From NCBI GenBank assembly GCA_037045455.1, contig JBAOIN010000009.1:186001-250000 (forward strand): a DNA stretch of 64,000 nucleotides, read 5' to 3'. The notes beneath the pieces were generated by a model that saw only the letters and a program-made list of their open reading frames with translations, was not told where the DNA came from and did not search any database. Positions 17,941-25,185 of the stretch are shown here, in pieces (position 1 is the first letter of the stretch; every line of letters begins with the position of its first letter). This DNA comes from JADKAV01 sp037045455 (lineage in GTDB: Bacteria > Actinomycetota > Actinomycetes > S36-B12 > UBA10799). Position numbers and translations under genes: made by a program.

Positions 17941-17946
17941 AGTCTA
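17941..17946 (-). promoter_or_regulatory. -10 hexamer TAGACT, leaderless start at 17934
   Basis: TAGACT, six bases, ATG of the YceI gene. The same hexamer serves the PH-domain gene at 36390. Confidence 0.55.
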
Positions 17947-17947
17947 G

Positions 17948-18577
17948 TTACGCGAAGATCGCGGGGTCCTGTCCTTCCGGCGGGAACCTGAGGGCCTCAC
18001 CACGGGCATAGCGCCGGGCGGTTAGGGCCGCGGCCGCGGCATCCATGGTGTCGTCGGCTTCCGCCCAGTTACCGCAATCCCAGCTCTGGGGATGAAGGCC
18101 ATGGGTCTGAAGTACCTCAACGCGTTCCCGCAGGCCCGCCCAGGAGCGCTTGCGATGAATCACCGGCCCCAAGAGTCGGAAGACGAGTTCTGGGTGGACC
18201 TCGACAAGATCCGGACGCTGCAGTTCCGCAACCTCGGCGATCTTGTTCCTTAGCGAGAAAGCCTGCGACGTCACCCCGTAGCCCCCGCGTTCGATGTTGA
18301 TGCGACTGGCCTCCTCCTGCGTAGCGGCCGCAAGGGCCTGCGCCGTTGGAGTCATGAACAGGCTGCTGGCGAATGGGCCGAGTTCTGCCCGGACAGACAG
18401 GTCGCATGGGCGTTGACCCGTCTCCGGGGCATTCAGCGGCATGTCGACGGCGATGACCTCGCAACCGTTTAGCGCCTCGAGTAGCCCCGCCAGTTGCTGG
18501 AAACCCTCCACGATCCGTTCGTCGGGTAACACTAAAGCCACCCAGCCCTTGGGACACCCGTCGACCCCTGCATACAT
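17948..18577 (-). CDS. DUF429 family protein
   Basis: A 209-residue DUF429 protein, an RNase H-like fold predicted to be a nuclease. Visible are the opening strand MYAGVDGCPKGWVALVL with its acidic residue, EVIAVDMPLNAPETGQRPCD, FMTPTAQALAAAT, VEVHPELVFR and the C-terminal DDTMDAAAAALTARRYARGE. The start at 18577 was preferred because the family begins with this strand; a longer frame to 18787 is not supported. No substrate is known. Confidence 0.8.
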   Translation of the reverse strand: MYAGVDGCPKGWVALVLPDERIVEGFQQLAGLLEALNGCEVIAVDMPLNAPETGQRPCDLSVRAELGPFASSLFMTPTAQALAAATQEEASRINIERGGYGVTSQAFSLRNKIAEVAELQRPDLVEVHPELVFRLLGPVIHRKRSWAGLRERVEVLQTHGLHPQSWDCGNWAEADDTMDAAAAALTARRYARGEALRFPPEGQDPAIFA

Positions 18578-18688
18578 GTCTATGATTCTGGGCGCTAAGC
18601 ACCCACGTTGCGCTCGCAACGAATCGGGCTGGCCGGGGGCAACAAGCACTCGACGACTGGTTCCCCCTGCTGCACCATGCGTCGCACC

Positions 18689-18706
18689 GTATGCATACAA
18701 TGCATT
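18689..18706. promoter_or_regulatory. Tandem palindromes before the sulfur operon
   Basis: GTATGCATAC (18689-18698) is immediately followed by AATGCATT (18699-18706), each a perfect palindrome. TACAAT (18696-18701) within them is a good -10. GCATACA recurs at 18711-18717. Operator function, perhaps for the operon's own HTH protein, is inferred. Confidence 0.5.
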
Positions 18707-18728
18707 AGAGGCATACAGGGAGCCGAGA

Positions 18729-19328
18729 ATGCAGACCTTGCTCAGTGCGCGACAAGTGCAAGAGGTTCTGCATATCGATCGCTCCACCGTCTACCGCATG
18801 GCCGAGGATGGCCGGCTGCCCGCGATTCGGGTCGGCAAGCAATGGCGCTTCCCGGCCGACGAGATCTATCGCGTGGTCGACACCGCGCCCCCGGTGCTGA
18901 ACACCTCTCCCCTCGACCCGAAGGTCGCAGCGGCCATCGCCGACCTCGCCGGCGACCTGCTCGGCGTGATGGTGATCGTCACCGACATGGACGGCCACCC
19001 GATCACCCCGATCGCCAATCCCTGCGGCTGGATGCAGCAGCACAGCGACGACCCGCAGGTATTGACCACCTGCATCGCCGAATGGCAGGACCTGGCCGAG
19101 GACCACGACTTCGAGCCCCGCTTCCAGACCGGCGAGTTCGGCTTCCAGTGTGCCCGCGCGTTCGTGCGCAAGGGCCGGGAGCTGGTCGGCATGGTGCTGG
19201 CCGGCGGGGTGACGCCGGAGCACGAGCCCGGCTTCTACGATCTCGACGCGAAAGGCCGCGAGCGGGTGCTCGCTGCACTGCCCCGCGTCGCCACAGCCTT
19301 GTCCAAGACCACGAAGGAGACACCATGA
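18729..19328 (+). CDS. Excisionase-type HTH / PocR-like sensor regulator
   Basis: A 199-residue regulator. Residues 5-48 form an excisionase-type winged helix (LLSARQVQEVLHIDRSTVYR, then RVGKQWRFPADEI). From about residue 65 comes a PocR-like sensory domain (LLGVMVIVTDMDGHPITPI) with cysteines at 99, 115 and 141. AGGGAG lies six bases before the ATG. It is the first gene of the sulfur operon and its TGA overlaps the next ATG. The cysteines would suit sensing of a thiol, persulfide or metal, but that is inference; the family is known mainly from ligand-responsive regulators. Confidence 0.8.
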   Translation: MQTLLSARQVQEVLHIDRSTVYRMAEDGRLPAIRVGKQWRFPADEIYRVVDTAPPVLNTSPLDPKVAAAIADLAGDLLGVMVIVTDMDGHPITPIANPCGWMQQHSDDPQVLTTCIAEWQDLAEDHDFEPRFQTGEFGFQCARAFVRKGRELVGMVLAGGVTPEHEPGFYDLDAKGRERVLAALPRVATALSKTTKETP

Positions 19329-20542
19329 ACAGGCTGCTGATCCTCGGCGCCGGAACCGCCGGCACGATGGCGGCGAACAAGTTGGCCAAGCACCTGCCGG
19401 ACTGGCAGATCACGATGGTCGACCAGCACACCACGCACTACTACCAGCCGGGCTACCTGTTCATCCCGTTCGGCGGTTACACCCCCCAAGAGATCACGAA
19501 GCCCACGAAGAAGTTCATTCCCGACGGCGTCGAGCTGATCACCGCTGAGATCGAGCAGGTGTTCCCCGAGGAGAACAAGGTCGTGCTCGGCGACGGCCGG
19601 GAGCTGCCCTACGACTACCTGATCATCGCCACCGGCACCACCCCGCGGCCCGACCAGACCCCCGGCATGGAGGAGCACCTGCGCGACTCCGTGCACGAGT
19701 TCTACACCTACGAAGGCACGGTCGCGCTGGGCGAGAAGCTCAAGACCTGGCAGGGCGGAAGGCTCGTCGTGCAGATCTGTGAGATGCCCATCAAGTGCCC
19801 GGTCGCGCCGCTGGAGTTCACGTTCCTGGCCGACGCCTTCTTCAAGGAGAAGGGCATGCGCGACAAGGTCGACATCACCTACGTCACGCCGCTTGAGGGT
19901 GCGTTCACCAAGCCGGTCGCGTCCAAGCACCTCGGCGGCATGCTCGACGAGCGGCACATCCACCTCGAGCCGGACTTCATGATCGAGTCGGTTGAGGACG
20001 GCAAGATCCTCAGTTTCGACGAGCGCGAGATCCCGTTCGACCTGCTCGTCACGATCCCGGTGAACATGGGCGCCGACTTCATCGCCAAGTCCGGCATGGG
20101 CGACGACCTGAACTACGTGCCGGTCGACCCGCACACGCTGCTGAGCAAGAAGTACGACAACGTGTTCGCCCTTGGCGACGCCTCCGATATCCCGGCGTCG
20201 AAGGCCGGCTCGGTGGCGCACTTCGCGATCGACCTCTTCGAGAAGAACTTCCTGGCATACGTCAAGGGCCAGCCTATGACCGAGTCCTTCGACGGCCACG
20301 CCAACTGCTTCATCGAGTCGGGCAACGGCAAGGGCATGTTGATCGACTTCAACTACGACACCGAACCGCTGACCGGCAAATACCCGGTGCCCGGCGTCGG
20401 CCCGTTCTCCCTGCTGAAGGAGACCCGCGCCAACCACCTCGGCAAGCTCGCGTTCCGCTTCATCTACTGGAACATCCTGCTGCCCGGCCGGCCCATGCCG
20501 GTAGGAGCGCACATGAGCATGGCCGGCAAGAAGACCGCCTGA
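19325..20542 (+). CDS. sqr: Sulfide:quinone oxidoreductase-like flavoprotein
   Basis: A 405-residue FAD/NAD(P)-fold protein of the SQR/flavocytochrome c sulfide dehydrogenase group, which oxidises sulfide and passes electrons to quinone at the membrane face. It has the FAD loop LLILGAGTAGTMAANKLAK, YLIIATGTTPRPD and the late FAD motif NVFALGDASDIPASKAG. Cysteines are at 152, 158 (IKCPVAPLEF) and 328 (HANCFIE), matching the three-Cys pattern of many SQRs. The C-terminus (FRFIYWNILLPGRPMP) is apolar and aromatic, as for monotopic membrane attachment. The ATG overlaps the regulator's TGA by four bases. Confidence 0.85.
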   Translation: MNRLLILGAGTAGTMAANKLAKHLPDWQITMVDQHTTHYYQPGYLFIPFGGYTPQEITKPTKKFIPDGVELITAEIEQVFPEENKVVLGDGRELPYDYLIIATGTTPRPDQTPGMEEHLRDSVHEFYTYEGTVALGEKLKTWQGGRLVVQICEMPIKCPVAPLEFTFLADAFFKEKGMRDKVDITYVTPLEGAFTKPVASKHLGGMLDERHIHLEPDFMIESVEDGKILSFDEREIPFDLLVTIPVNMGADFIAKSGMGDDLNYVPVDPHTLLSKKYDNVFALGDASDIPASKAGSVAHFAIDLFEKNFLAYVKGQPMTESFDGHANCFIESGNGKGMLIDFNYDTEPLTGKYPVPGVGPFSLLKETRANHLGKLAFRFIYWNILLPGRPMPVGAHMSMAGKKTA

Positions 20543-20558
20543 GAAAGGAAACACGAAA

Positions 20559-20873
20559 ATGCCCACCGCCACCATCGCCGGGCAGGAAGTCCAGATCAAC
20601 GACGAGGGCTTCCTGACCGAGTACGACGAATGGAACGAGGAGATCGGCAAGGAGCTCGCCGGCAACATCGGCGTCGACATGACCGACCGCCACTGGGAGT
20701 TGATCCGCTGGCTGCGCGAGGACTTCAAGGAGAAGGGCGAGACCGCCACTACCCGCCGCGTGCAGACCGCCGGTGGCTTCCCGACCAAGGAGCAGTTCCA
20801 GCTGTTCCCCAAGAAGCCGCAGAAGAAGATGGCCTACATCGCCGGTCTGCCCAAGCCGCACGGGTGCGTGTGA
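20559..20873 (+). CDS. DsrC/TusE-like sulfur carrier protein
   Basis: A 104-residue DsrC/TusE/DsvC family protein that would carry persulfide on its C-terminal arm. It has the family core GFLTEYDEWNEEI, HWELIRWLREDF and the arm IAGLPKPHGCV, with the conserved penultimate Cys at 103. The second redox Cys of true DsrC, eleven residues earlier, is Ala92 here, so this is a single-Cys, TusE-like form that cannot make the DsrC trisulfide. AGAAAGGA lies upstream. It sits 16 bases after sqr and one base before the DsrE-like gene. Confidence 0.87.
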   Translation: MPTATIAGQEVQINDEGFLTEYDEWNEEIGKELAGNIGVDMTDRHWELIRWLREDFKEKGETATTRRVQTAGGFPTKEQFQLFPKKPQKKMAYIAGLPKPHGCV

Positions 20874-20874
20874 C

Positions 20875-21405
20875 ATGGCCGACACTGGTACCCCGATCAT
20901 TCCCGACTTCGGCGACGAAGAGGAAAGCGACCGCAAGCTCGCGATCATCTGCTCCAAGGGCAACCTGGACATGGCCTACCCGGCCCTGATCCTGGGCAAC
21001 GCAGCCCTCGGTGAAGGCGTGCAGTTGGACCTGTTCTTCACGTTCTGGGGCTTCGACATGATCACGAAGTCCCGCATGCACGACCTGCAGTTCTCGCCGG
21101 CCGGCAACACGGCCATGCACCTGCCCGGCCGTGACACGCACCTGCCGCAAGCCCTGGCACCGCTGCCGGGAATGACGGGGATGGCTACGAAGATGCTGAA
21201 GAAGCAGATCGCAGACCTCGACATTCCCGAGGTACCGGACTTCCTCGACCAGATCGTGGCTGCCGGTGGTCACCTGTGGGCCTGCCGGTTGTCCGCGGAC
21301 ATGAACAACCTGACCGAGTCCGACCTGCGCGATGACGTCGACGGCATCATCAGTGCCAGCGACTTCATCGAGATGACCGAGGGCGCGCAGTTGTTGTTCA
21401 TCTGA
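20875..21405 (+). CDS. DsrE/DsrF-like sulfurtransferase
   Basis: A 176-residue DsrE-family protein, probably a persulfide relay partner of the DsrC-like protein. After an acidic N-terminal extension (IPDFGDEEESD) comes the core KLAIICSKGNLDMAYPALIL with Cys26. The conserved DsrE-type active Cys is Cys137 in HLWACRLSADMN. LDLFFTFWGFDMI is typical of the DsrE2 branch. It is the last gene of the operon, one base after the DsrC stop. I infer that sulfane sulfur made by SQR passes through these two proteins to an acceptor encoded elsewhere. Confidence 0.82.
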   Translation: MADTGTPIIPDFGDEEESDRKLAIICSKGNLDMAYPALILGNAALGEGVQLDLFFTFWGFDMITKSRMHDLQFSPAGNTAMHLPGRDTHLPQALAPLPGMTGMATKMLKKQIADLDIPEVPDFLDQIVAAGGHLWACRLSADMNNLTESDLRDDVDGIISASDFIEMTEGAQLLFI

Positions 21406-21406
21406 C

Positions 21407-21412
21407 TACGCT
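21407..21412 (+). promoter_or_regulatory. -10 hexamer TACGCT, leaderless start at 21419
   Basis: TACGCT, six bases, ATG. It separates the lipoprotein gene from the sulfur operon, whose stop is at 21405. Confidence 0.55.
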
Positions 21413-21418
21413 GCGGAC

Positions 21419-21721
21419 ATGCGTTTTCTGATGGCCGTCGCGGTCGTGGCGGCGCTGGCCGCGTGCAGCAGCACCGACCAGCCCGAGCCGCTGGTGAGCG
21501 CGAGCACAGTGGTGCAGGAGCAGGTCGACAACTTCTGCCAGGACGTGCAGGACGCGCTCACCCGCGGCGGCAGTCAGGATCCGGAGGACGCGGCCGAGCG
21601 GCTTGAGGAACTGCAGGAAACGGCGCAGGATCTCGGCGTCGGCGTCCGCGACAACTTGTACGCCGCGGACGCCCTGACCAAGTGCGACCAGGAACTACAG
21701 GACGCGATCAACGCGGACTGA
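21419..21721 (+). CDS. Small predicted lipoprotein
   Basis: A 100-residue protein with a lipoprotein signal: hydrophobic MRFLMAVAVVAALAAC with the lipobox Cys at 16. The mature part is acidic and helical (DPEDAAERLEELQETAQDL) with two further cysteines, in NFCQDV and TKCDQE, which could form a disulfide. It has its own leaderless-type promoter, so it need not belong to the sulfur operon. Its 3' end overlaps the convergent glycosylase gene by 14 bases. Function unknown. Confidence 0.72.
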   Translation: MRFLMAVAVVAALAACSSTDQPEPLVSASTVVQEQVDNFCQDVQDALTRGGSQDPEDAAERLEELQETAQDLGVGVRDNLYAADALTKCDQELQDAINAD

Positions 21722-22361
21722 TCGGATCACGAGTCCGAGCTAGGTTCAGCAGCCGCGAGGACTCCCGGGGGCGTCTTCGGCGCCGGAACCGTCCCACTCG
21801 AGGACTGCGCTTGTAGGTGCTGACAAAAGGGTCGCCGGGGATCCAGAACCGCCAGTCCACCTCCCACGCCTTGCTCACCCCGACTCGGGGACCGCGCGCG
21901 ACCTCGGCGGCGCGGTCCCCAGCGTGCAGCCGCAGTCGACTAGTGCGCAAGTCCGCGCCACCATCGGCCAGGGTGATCCCCAGCGCCTGGCCCAAGCGAC
22001 CCGGCCCGCGGGCCAGTTCCCGCTGACCTCCCCGCCGCTGTCGTGCCACTTCGATGCCGGACACCACTTCCCCGGCACGCAGTAGGATCCCGCCGCCCAC
22101 GCCCTCGGGATGGCAGACGACGTTCACGCAGTAGTGCATCCCGTAGCTCAGATACACATAGGCGTGTCCTGGCGGTCCGAACATCACCGCGTTCTTCACC
22201 CCAGGCCCGCGATAGGCGTGACTGGCCGGGTCGCGCTCCCCGGCGTACGCCTCAACCTCCACGATGCGGATGGCCACCTCGCCGTCGGTGATGACAGCGT
22301 TCAGCAGCAGCGGAGCAGCTTCCTCGGCCGGACCGGACAGCGCGGCGAACAGATCTGTCAC
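21708..22361 (-). CDS. 3-methyladenine DNA glycosylase (AAG/MPG family)
   Basis: A 217-residue alkyladenine glycosylase that removes alkylated purines in base excision repair. The catalytic region IVEVEAYAGERDPASHAYRG and the fold-defining HAYVYLSYGMHYCVNVV are complete, followed by GVGGGILLRAGE and the RGPGRLGQALGI motif. GTG at 22361 was chosen because it gives the usual family length and a TACGCT hexamer lies exactly six bases upstream. The -10 overlaps that of the divergent AlkZ-like gene, so the two repair genes share a 22-base promoter region. Confidence 0.88.
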   Translation of the reverse strand: MTDLFAALSGPAEEAAPLLLNAVITDGEVAIRIVEVEAYAGERDPASHAYRGPGVKNAVMFGPPGHAYVYLSYGMHYCVNVVCHPEGVGGGILLRAGEVVSGIEVARQRRGGQRELARGPGRLGQALGITLADGGADLRTSRLRLHAGDRAAEVARGPRVGVSKAWEVDWRFWIPGDPFVSTYKRSPRVGRFRRRRRPRESSRLLNLARTRDPISPR

Positions 22362-22367
22362 TGCGTC

Positions 22368-22377
22368 AGCGTACGGT
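22368..22377. promoter_or_regulatory. Overlapping divergent leaderless -10 hexamers
   Basis: On the minus strand TACGCT (22368-22373) lies six bases before the GTG at 22361. On the plus strand TACGGT (22372-22377) lies six bases before the ATG at 22384. They share the TA at 22372-22373, so only one polymerase should open the site at a time. Confidence 0.62.
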
Positions 22378-22383
22378 GTGCCA

Positions 22384-23406
22384 ATGGACGTGCTGGCGAT
22401 GCGGATGAGCAACCTGCTGCTGTCGCGCCCGGGAGAGTCGCCCGCCCAGGTCGCGGACTGGTTCGGGGCGATGCAGTCCCAGGACGTCGGCAGCGGCAAG
22501 TGGAGTCTCGGTGTGCGGCTGGGGCTCACGGAAGCTCAGGTGGACCAGGCGTTCGCCGATGGCGAAGTCCTGCGTACCTGGCCGATGCGCGGCACGATCC
22601 ACACGATCCACCCGGCCAATGCCCGCTGGCTGCTCGACCTCACCGGCGTGCGGACGTTCATGGGCGTGGAGAAGCGGTGGGAGTTCCTAGGCCTCGACCG
22701 GGAAACCGTTCACAAGGCCGCGGATGTCCTCGAAGCTGCCCTGCAGGATGGGCCACTCACCCGCAGCGAGTGCGTCGAAGCGCTGCACGCAGCCGGCATC
22801 CCGGCGGCGGACAACCGCTGGACCTACCACCTGCTGTGGCACACGGCGCAGTTGGGGATCACCTGCATCGGGCCAGACCAGAAGTTCGTTCTGCTGGACC
22901 ACTGGGCGCCGGAGCAACGCCGGCCCGACGACCCGCTGGCAACGCTGGCCCGGATGTACTTCCAAAGCCACGGCCCTACGACCATCAAGGACTTCCAGGG
23001 CTGGACCGGATTGACGATGACCGACGCCCGCAAGGGGGTCGCCGCGGCGGACCTCACCAACGAGGGGGAGCTTTACTACGTCCCGTCCGAGATCGCCGAG
23101 CTGCCGCCGGCCCTGCTGTTGCCCGGCTTCGACGAGTACCTGCTCGGTTACAAGGACCGTTCGGCATTCCTGGAGCCCGCGCATTTCGACGCCGTCGTCC
23201 CCGGTGGAAATGGGATGTTCAAGGCCACGGCGGTCCAGAACGGGCGGGTGATCGGCACCTGGCTGCGCAAGGTGCTGGCGAAGAAGGTCGTCATCACGAT
23301 CACACCGTTCGGCACGGTGAGTGCCAAGGCGCGCAAGGCGTTCGAGGCTCCGGCAGCGGCTTACGGGCGCTACCTGGGACGCGAGGCGGAGTTGGTCTGG
23401 GCTTAG
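22384..23406 (+). CDS. AlkZ-like winged-helix DNA glycosylase (HTH_42)
   Basis: A 340-residue HTH_42/AlkZ superfamily protein; characterised members unhook alkylated bases and interstrand crosslinks. It has the QxQ catalytic motif in AMQSQD (residues 29-34), which is the AlkZ-like rather than the YcaQ (QxD) form, then RTWPMRGTIHTIHP and LLPGFDEYLLGYKDR. The ATG is fixed by TACGGT six bases upstream. Sharing a promoter region with an AAG glycosylase supports a role in alkylation repair. Whether it protects against a self-made or environmental agent is unknown. Confidence 0.83.
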   Translation: MDVLAMRMSNLLLSRPGESPAQVADWFGAMQSQDVGSGKWSLGVRLGLTEAQVDQAFADGEVLRTWPMRGTIHTIHPANARWLLDLTGVRTFMGVEKRWEFLGLDRETVHKAADVLEAALQDGPLTRSECVEALHAAGIPAADNRWTYHLLWHTAQLGITCIGPDQKFVLLDHWAPEQRRPDDPLATLARMYFQSHGPTTIKDFQGWTGLTMTDARKGVAAADLTNEGELYYVPSEIAELPPALLLPGFDEYLLGYKDRSAFLEPAHFDAVVPGGNGMFKATAVQNGRVIGTWLRKVLAKKVVITITPFGTVSAKARKAFEAPAAAYGRYLGREAELVWA

Positions 23407-23440
23407 GCCGCGCCTCCCCGATGAACGAGCTCGCGGCCGC

Positions 23441-23446
23441 TAGCGT
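23441..23446 (+). promoter_or_regulatory. -10 hexamer TAGCGT, leaderless start at 23454
   Basis: TAGCGT, seven bases, ATG. Favours the start at 23454 over the in-frame ATG at 23421. Confidence 0.5.
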
Positions 23447-23453
23447 CCGGGGC

Positions 23454-24587
23454 ATGGCCGCGCCGGAGAAGACTCAGCCCCAGAGCCTCGAACCGGGAGC
23501 GCTCAGCGGCCCACTGGGGGCCTGGTTCCGGCGACCCCTCTCGCCGTGGAGCGCCCACGCCTTTACCGTCGCCATCGTGCTCGTGCTGGTCGCCTGGCTC
23601 GCGACTCACATGCTCGGCAAGGTCTGGTATCTGCTGTGGTGGTTCATCATCGCGGCGTTCCTGTACTTCGCGATGGCACCGGCTGTGGACTGGCTGGTCC
23701 GCAAGGGACTCAAGCGCGGCATCGCGACAGCGCTGGTCATGCTCGCGCTGCTGATCAGCATCGGCGTTCTGCTGGTGGCGATGACGCCCCTGATCGTCGG
23801 CGAGATCGAGACCGCGATCCGCGATGCGCCGGTTCTGTTGAGCAACCTCAAGGACTTCGCCGATCGGTTCGGCATCAACATCGACACGGCCTCCAACAGC
23901 CAACAGGTGCAGCAGGCCCTGTCCGCCCTACAGGGACATCTACCGGACCTCGCCGGCGGAGCAGTGAGCGTGACCAGCGCACTGGTCGGCGGCTTCTTCG
24001 AGTTCTTCGTGGTGCTCTTGTTCACGTTCTTCCTGCTGGCCAACCAGGACAGGTTCCGCCGCTTCGTGCTGTCCTTCCTGACCCCGAGCACCCAGACGGT
24101 CGTCGGTCAGGCGTGGGACATCGCGGTGTACAAGACCGGCGGTTACCTGTACTCCCGGATCCTCACGTCGATCCTGGCTGGGACGGTGGTCGGGGTGGCG
24201 TTGTGGTTCCTCGACTGTCCGTACGCCCTCGCGCTGGCGATCTGGTACGGGCTGGTCTCACAGTTCTTGCCGATGATCGGGACGTATGTGGCTGCCGCTC
24301 TACCGCTGATCATCCTGGTGACCCGCAACCCGATGGACGCCCTGGTCTTCGTGCTGGTTCTGGCCGCGTGGATTCCGTTCCAGGACTACGTCATCAGCCC
24401 GCGGGTGTCCGCCAAGACGATGGCCCTCACGCCGGCCAGCGCCTTGATCGCGCTGCTCGCCGGCGGGGCGATGTTCGGAGCGCTCGGTGCATTCCTGGCG
24501 CTGCCGGCCGCGGCGGTGATCCAGAGCATCATGACGGCGTTCTTCCCGCGGCACGCGGTGGTGGAGAGCGCGGCTACCCGGGGCTGA
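23454..24587 (+). CDS. AI-2E family transporter
   Basis: A 377-residue polytopic membrane protein of the AI-2E/PerM family, whose members export small molecules or exchange ions. It has about eight membrane segments, the long periplasmic-type stretch LSNLKDFADRFGINIDTASN after TM3, and the conserved C-terminal half LPMIGTYVAAALPLIILV, then PFQDYVISPRVSAKTMAL and LGAFLALPAAAVIQ. An in-frame ATG at 23421 would add 11 residues. The 3' end overlaps the methyltransferase gene by 14 bases (convergent). Substrate unknown. Confidence 0.84.
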   Translation: MAAPEKTQPQSLEPGALSGPLGAWFRRPLSPWSAHAFTVAIVLVLVAWLATHMLGKVWYLLWWFIIAAFLYFAMAPAVDWLVRKGLKRGIATALVMLALLISIGVLLVAMTPLIVGEIETAIRDAPVLLSNLKDFADRFGINIDTASNSQQVQQALSALQGHLPDLAGGAVSVTSALVGGFFEFFVVLLFTFFLLANQDRFRRFVLSFLTPSTQTVVGQAWDIAVYKTGGYLYSRILTSILAGTVVGVALWFLDCPYALALAIWYGLVSQFLPMIGTYVAAALPLIILVTRNPMDALVFVLVLAAWIPFQDYVISPRVSAKTMALTPASALIALLAGGAMFGALGAFLALPAAAVIQSIMTAFFPRHAVVESAATRG

Positions 24588-25155
24588 CCGGCCGTTGTGC
24601 CAGGACGACCGTGTCCAGCGCCCCGTCCCGGTCCAGCACCTCGGCGAAATGCACCTCCAGCCCGTCTAGCGCCGAGACCGTCTGCTCGACGGTGTAACAG
24701 ACCGCCGGGTCCTGCGGCCCGCCTTGGCCCAGTTCGACGTTGGTCTTGTCGTGGGCCACCACGAAGACGGCCCCGCCGACGTTCAACCACCGGGCGACCC
24801 GGCGCAGCAGACGGCGCTGCTGGTCATCGGGGATCTGCAGGTAGGACAGCAGCACTAGGTCGACCGGGCCGGTGGGCTCGAACGAGTCGACGTCGTCGAC
24901 AACAGTTGCCAGTTCCACCTCGGCTTCCCGCGCCATGGCCCGCGCCTTCGCCAGCCCTACAGCGGAGAAATCGACCGCGGTGACCTCCCAGCCTTGCTGA
25001 GCCAGCCAGACTGCGTTCCGGCCCTCCCCGGCCCCGAGGTCGATCGCTACCCCGGGCGTGCGTCCAGCGAGGTATTGCGCGACGAACACATTGGGCTCGG
25101 CGCTCCACACCCGTTCTTCGTCGCTGTACCGCTGGTCCCATCCGCTGGCATCCAC
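24574..25155 (-). CDS. SAM-dependent methyltransferase (TehB-like)
   Basis: A 193-residue class I methyltransferase. It has a short lead (VDASGWDQRYSDEERVWSAE), motif I VAIDLGAGEGRNAVWLAQQG, motif post-I VTAVDFSAVGL and motif IV PVDLVLLSYLQI. The opening WDQRY and short length resemble TehB/thiopurine-type enzymes acting on small molecules. GTG at 25155 was chosen because it keeps the normal N-terminal helix; TTCAAT, a weaker -10, lies six bases upstream. It diverges from pgm over 30 bases. Substrate unknown. Confidence 0.8.
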   Translation of the reverse strand: MDASGWDQRYSDEERVWSAEPNVFVAQYLAGRTPGVAIDLGAGEGRNAVWLAQQGWEVTAVDFSAVGLAKARAMAREAEVELATVVDDVDSFEPTGPVDLVLLSYLQIPDDQQRRLLRRVARWLNVGGAVFVVAHDKTNVELGQGGPQDPAVCYTVEQTVSALDGLEVHFAEVLDRDGALDTVVLAQRPVSPG

Positions 25156-25173
25156 GATCCCATTGAACCGGAC

Positions 25174-25179
25174 TAGCCT
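25174..25179 (+). promoter_or_regulatory. -10 hexamer TAGCCT, leaderless start at 25186
   Basis: TAGCCT, six bases, ATG of pgm. Confidence 0.58.
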
Positions 25180-25185
25180 GAACTC

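Noticed and set aside
22110..23420. Long upstream extension of the AI-2E transporter frame
   Set aside because: Covers the AlkZ-like gene in another frame and contains Arg/Gly-rich nonsense-like sequence; the transporter start is after 23406.
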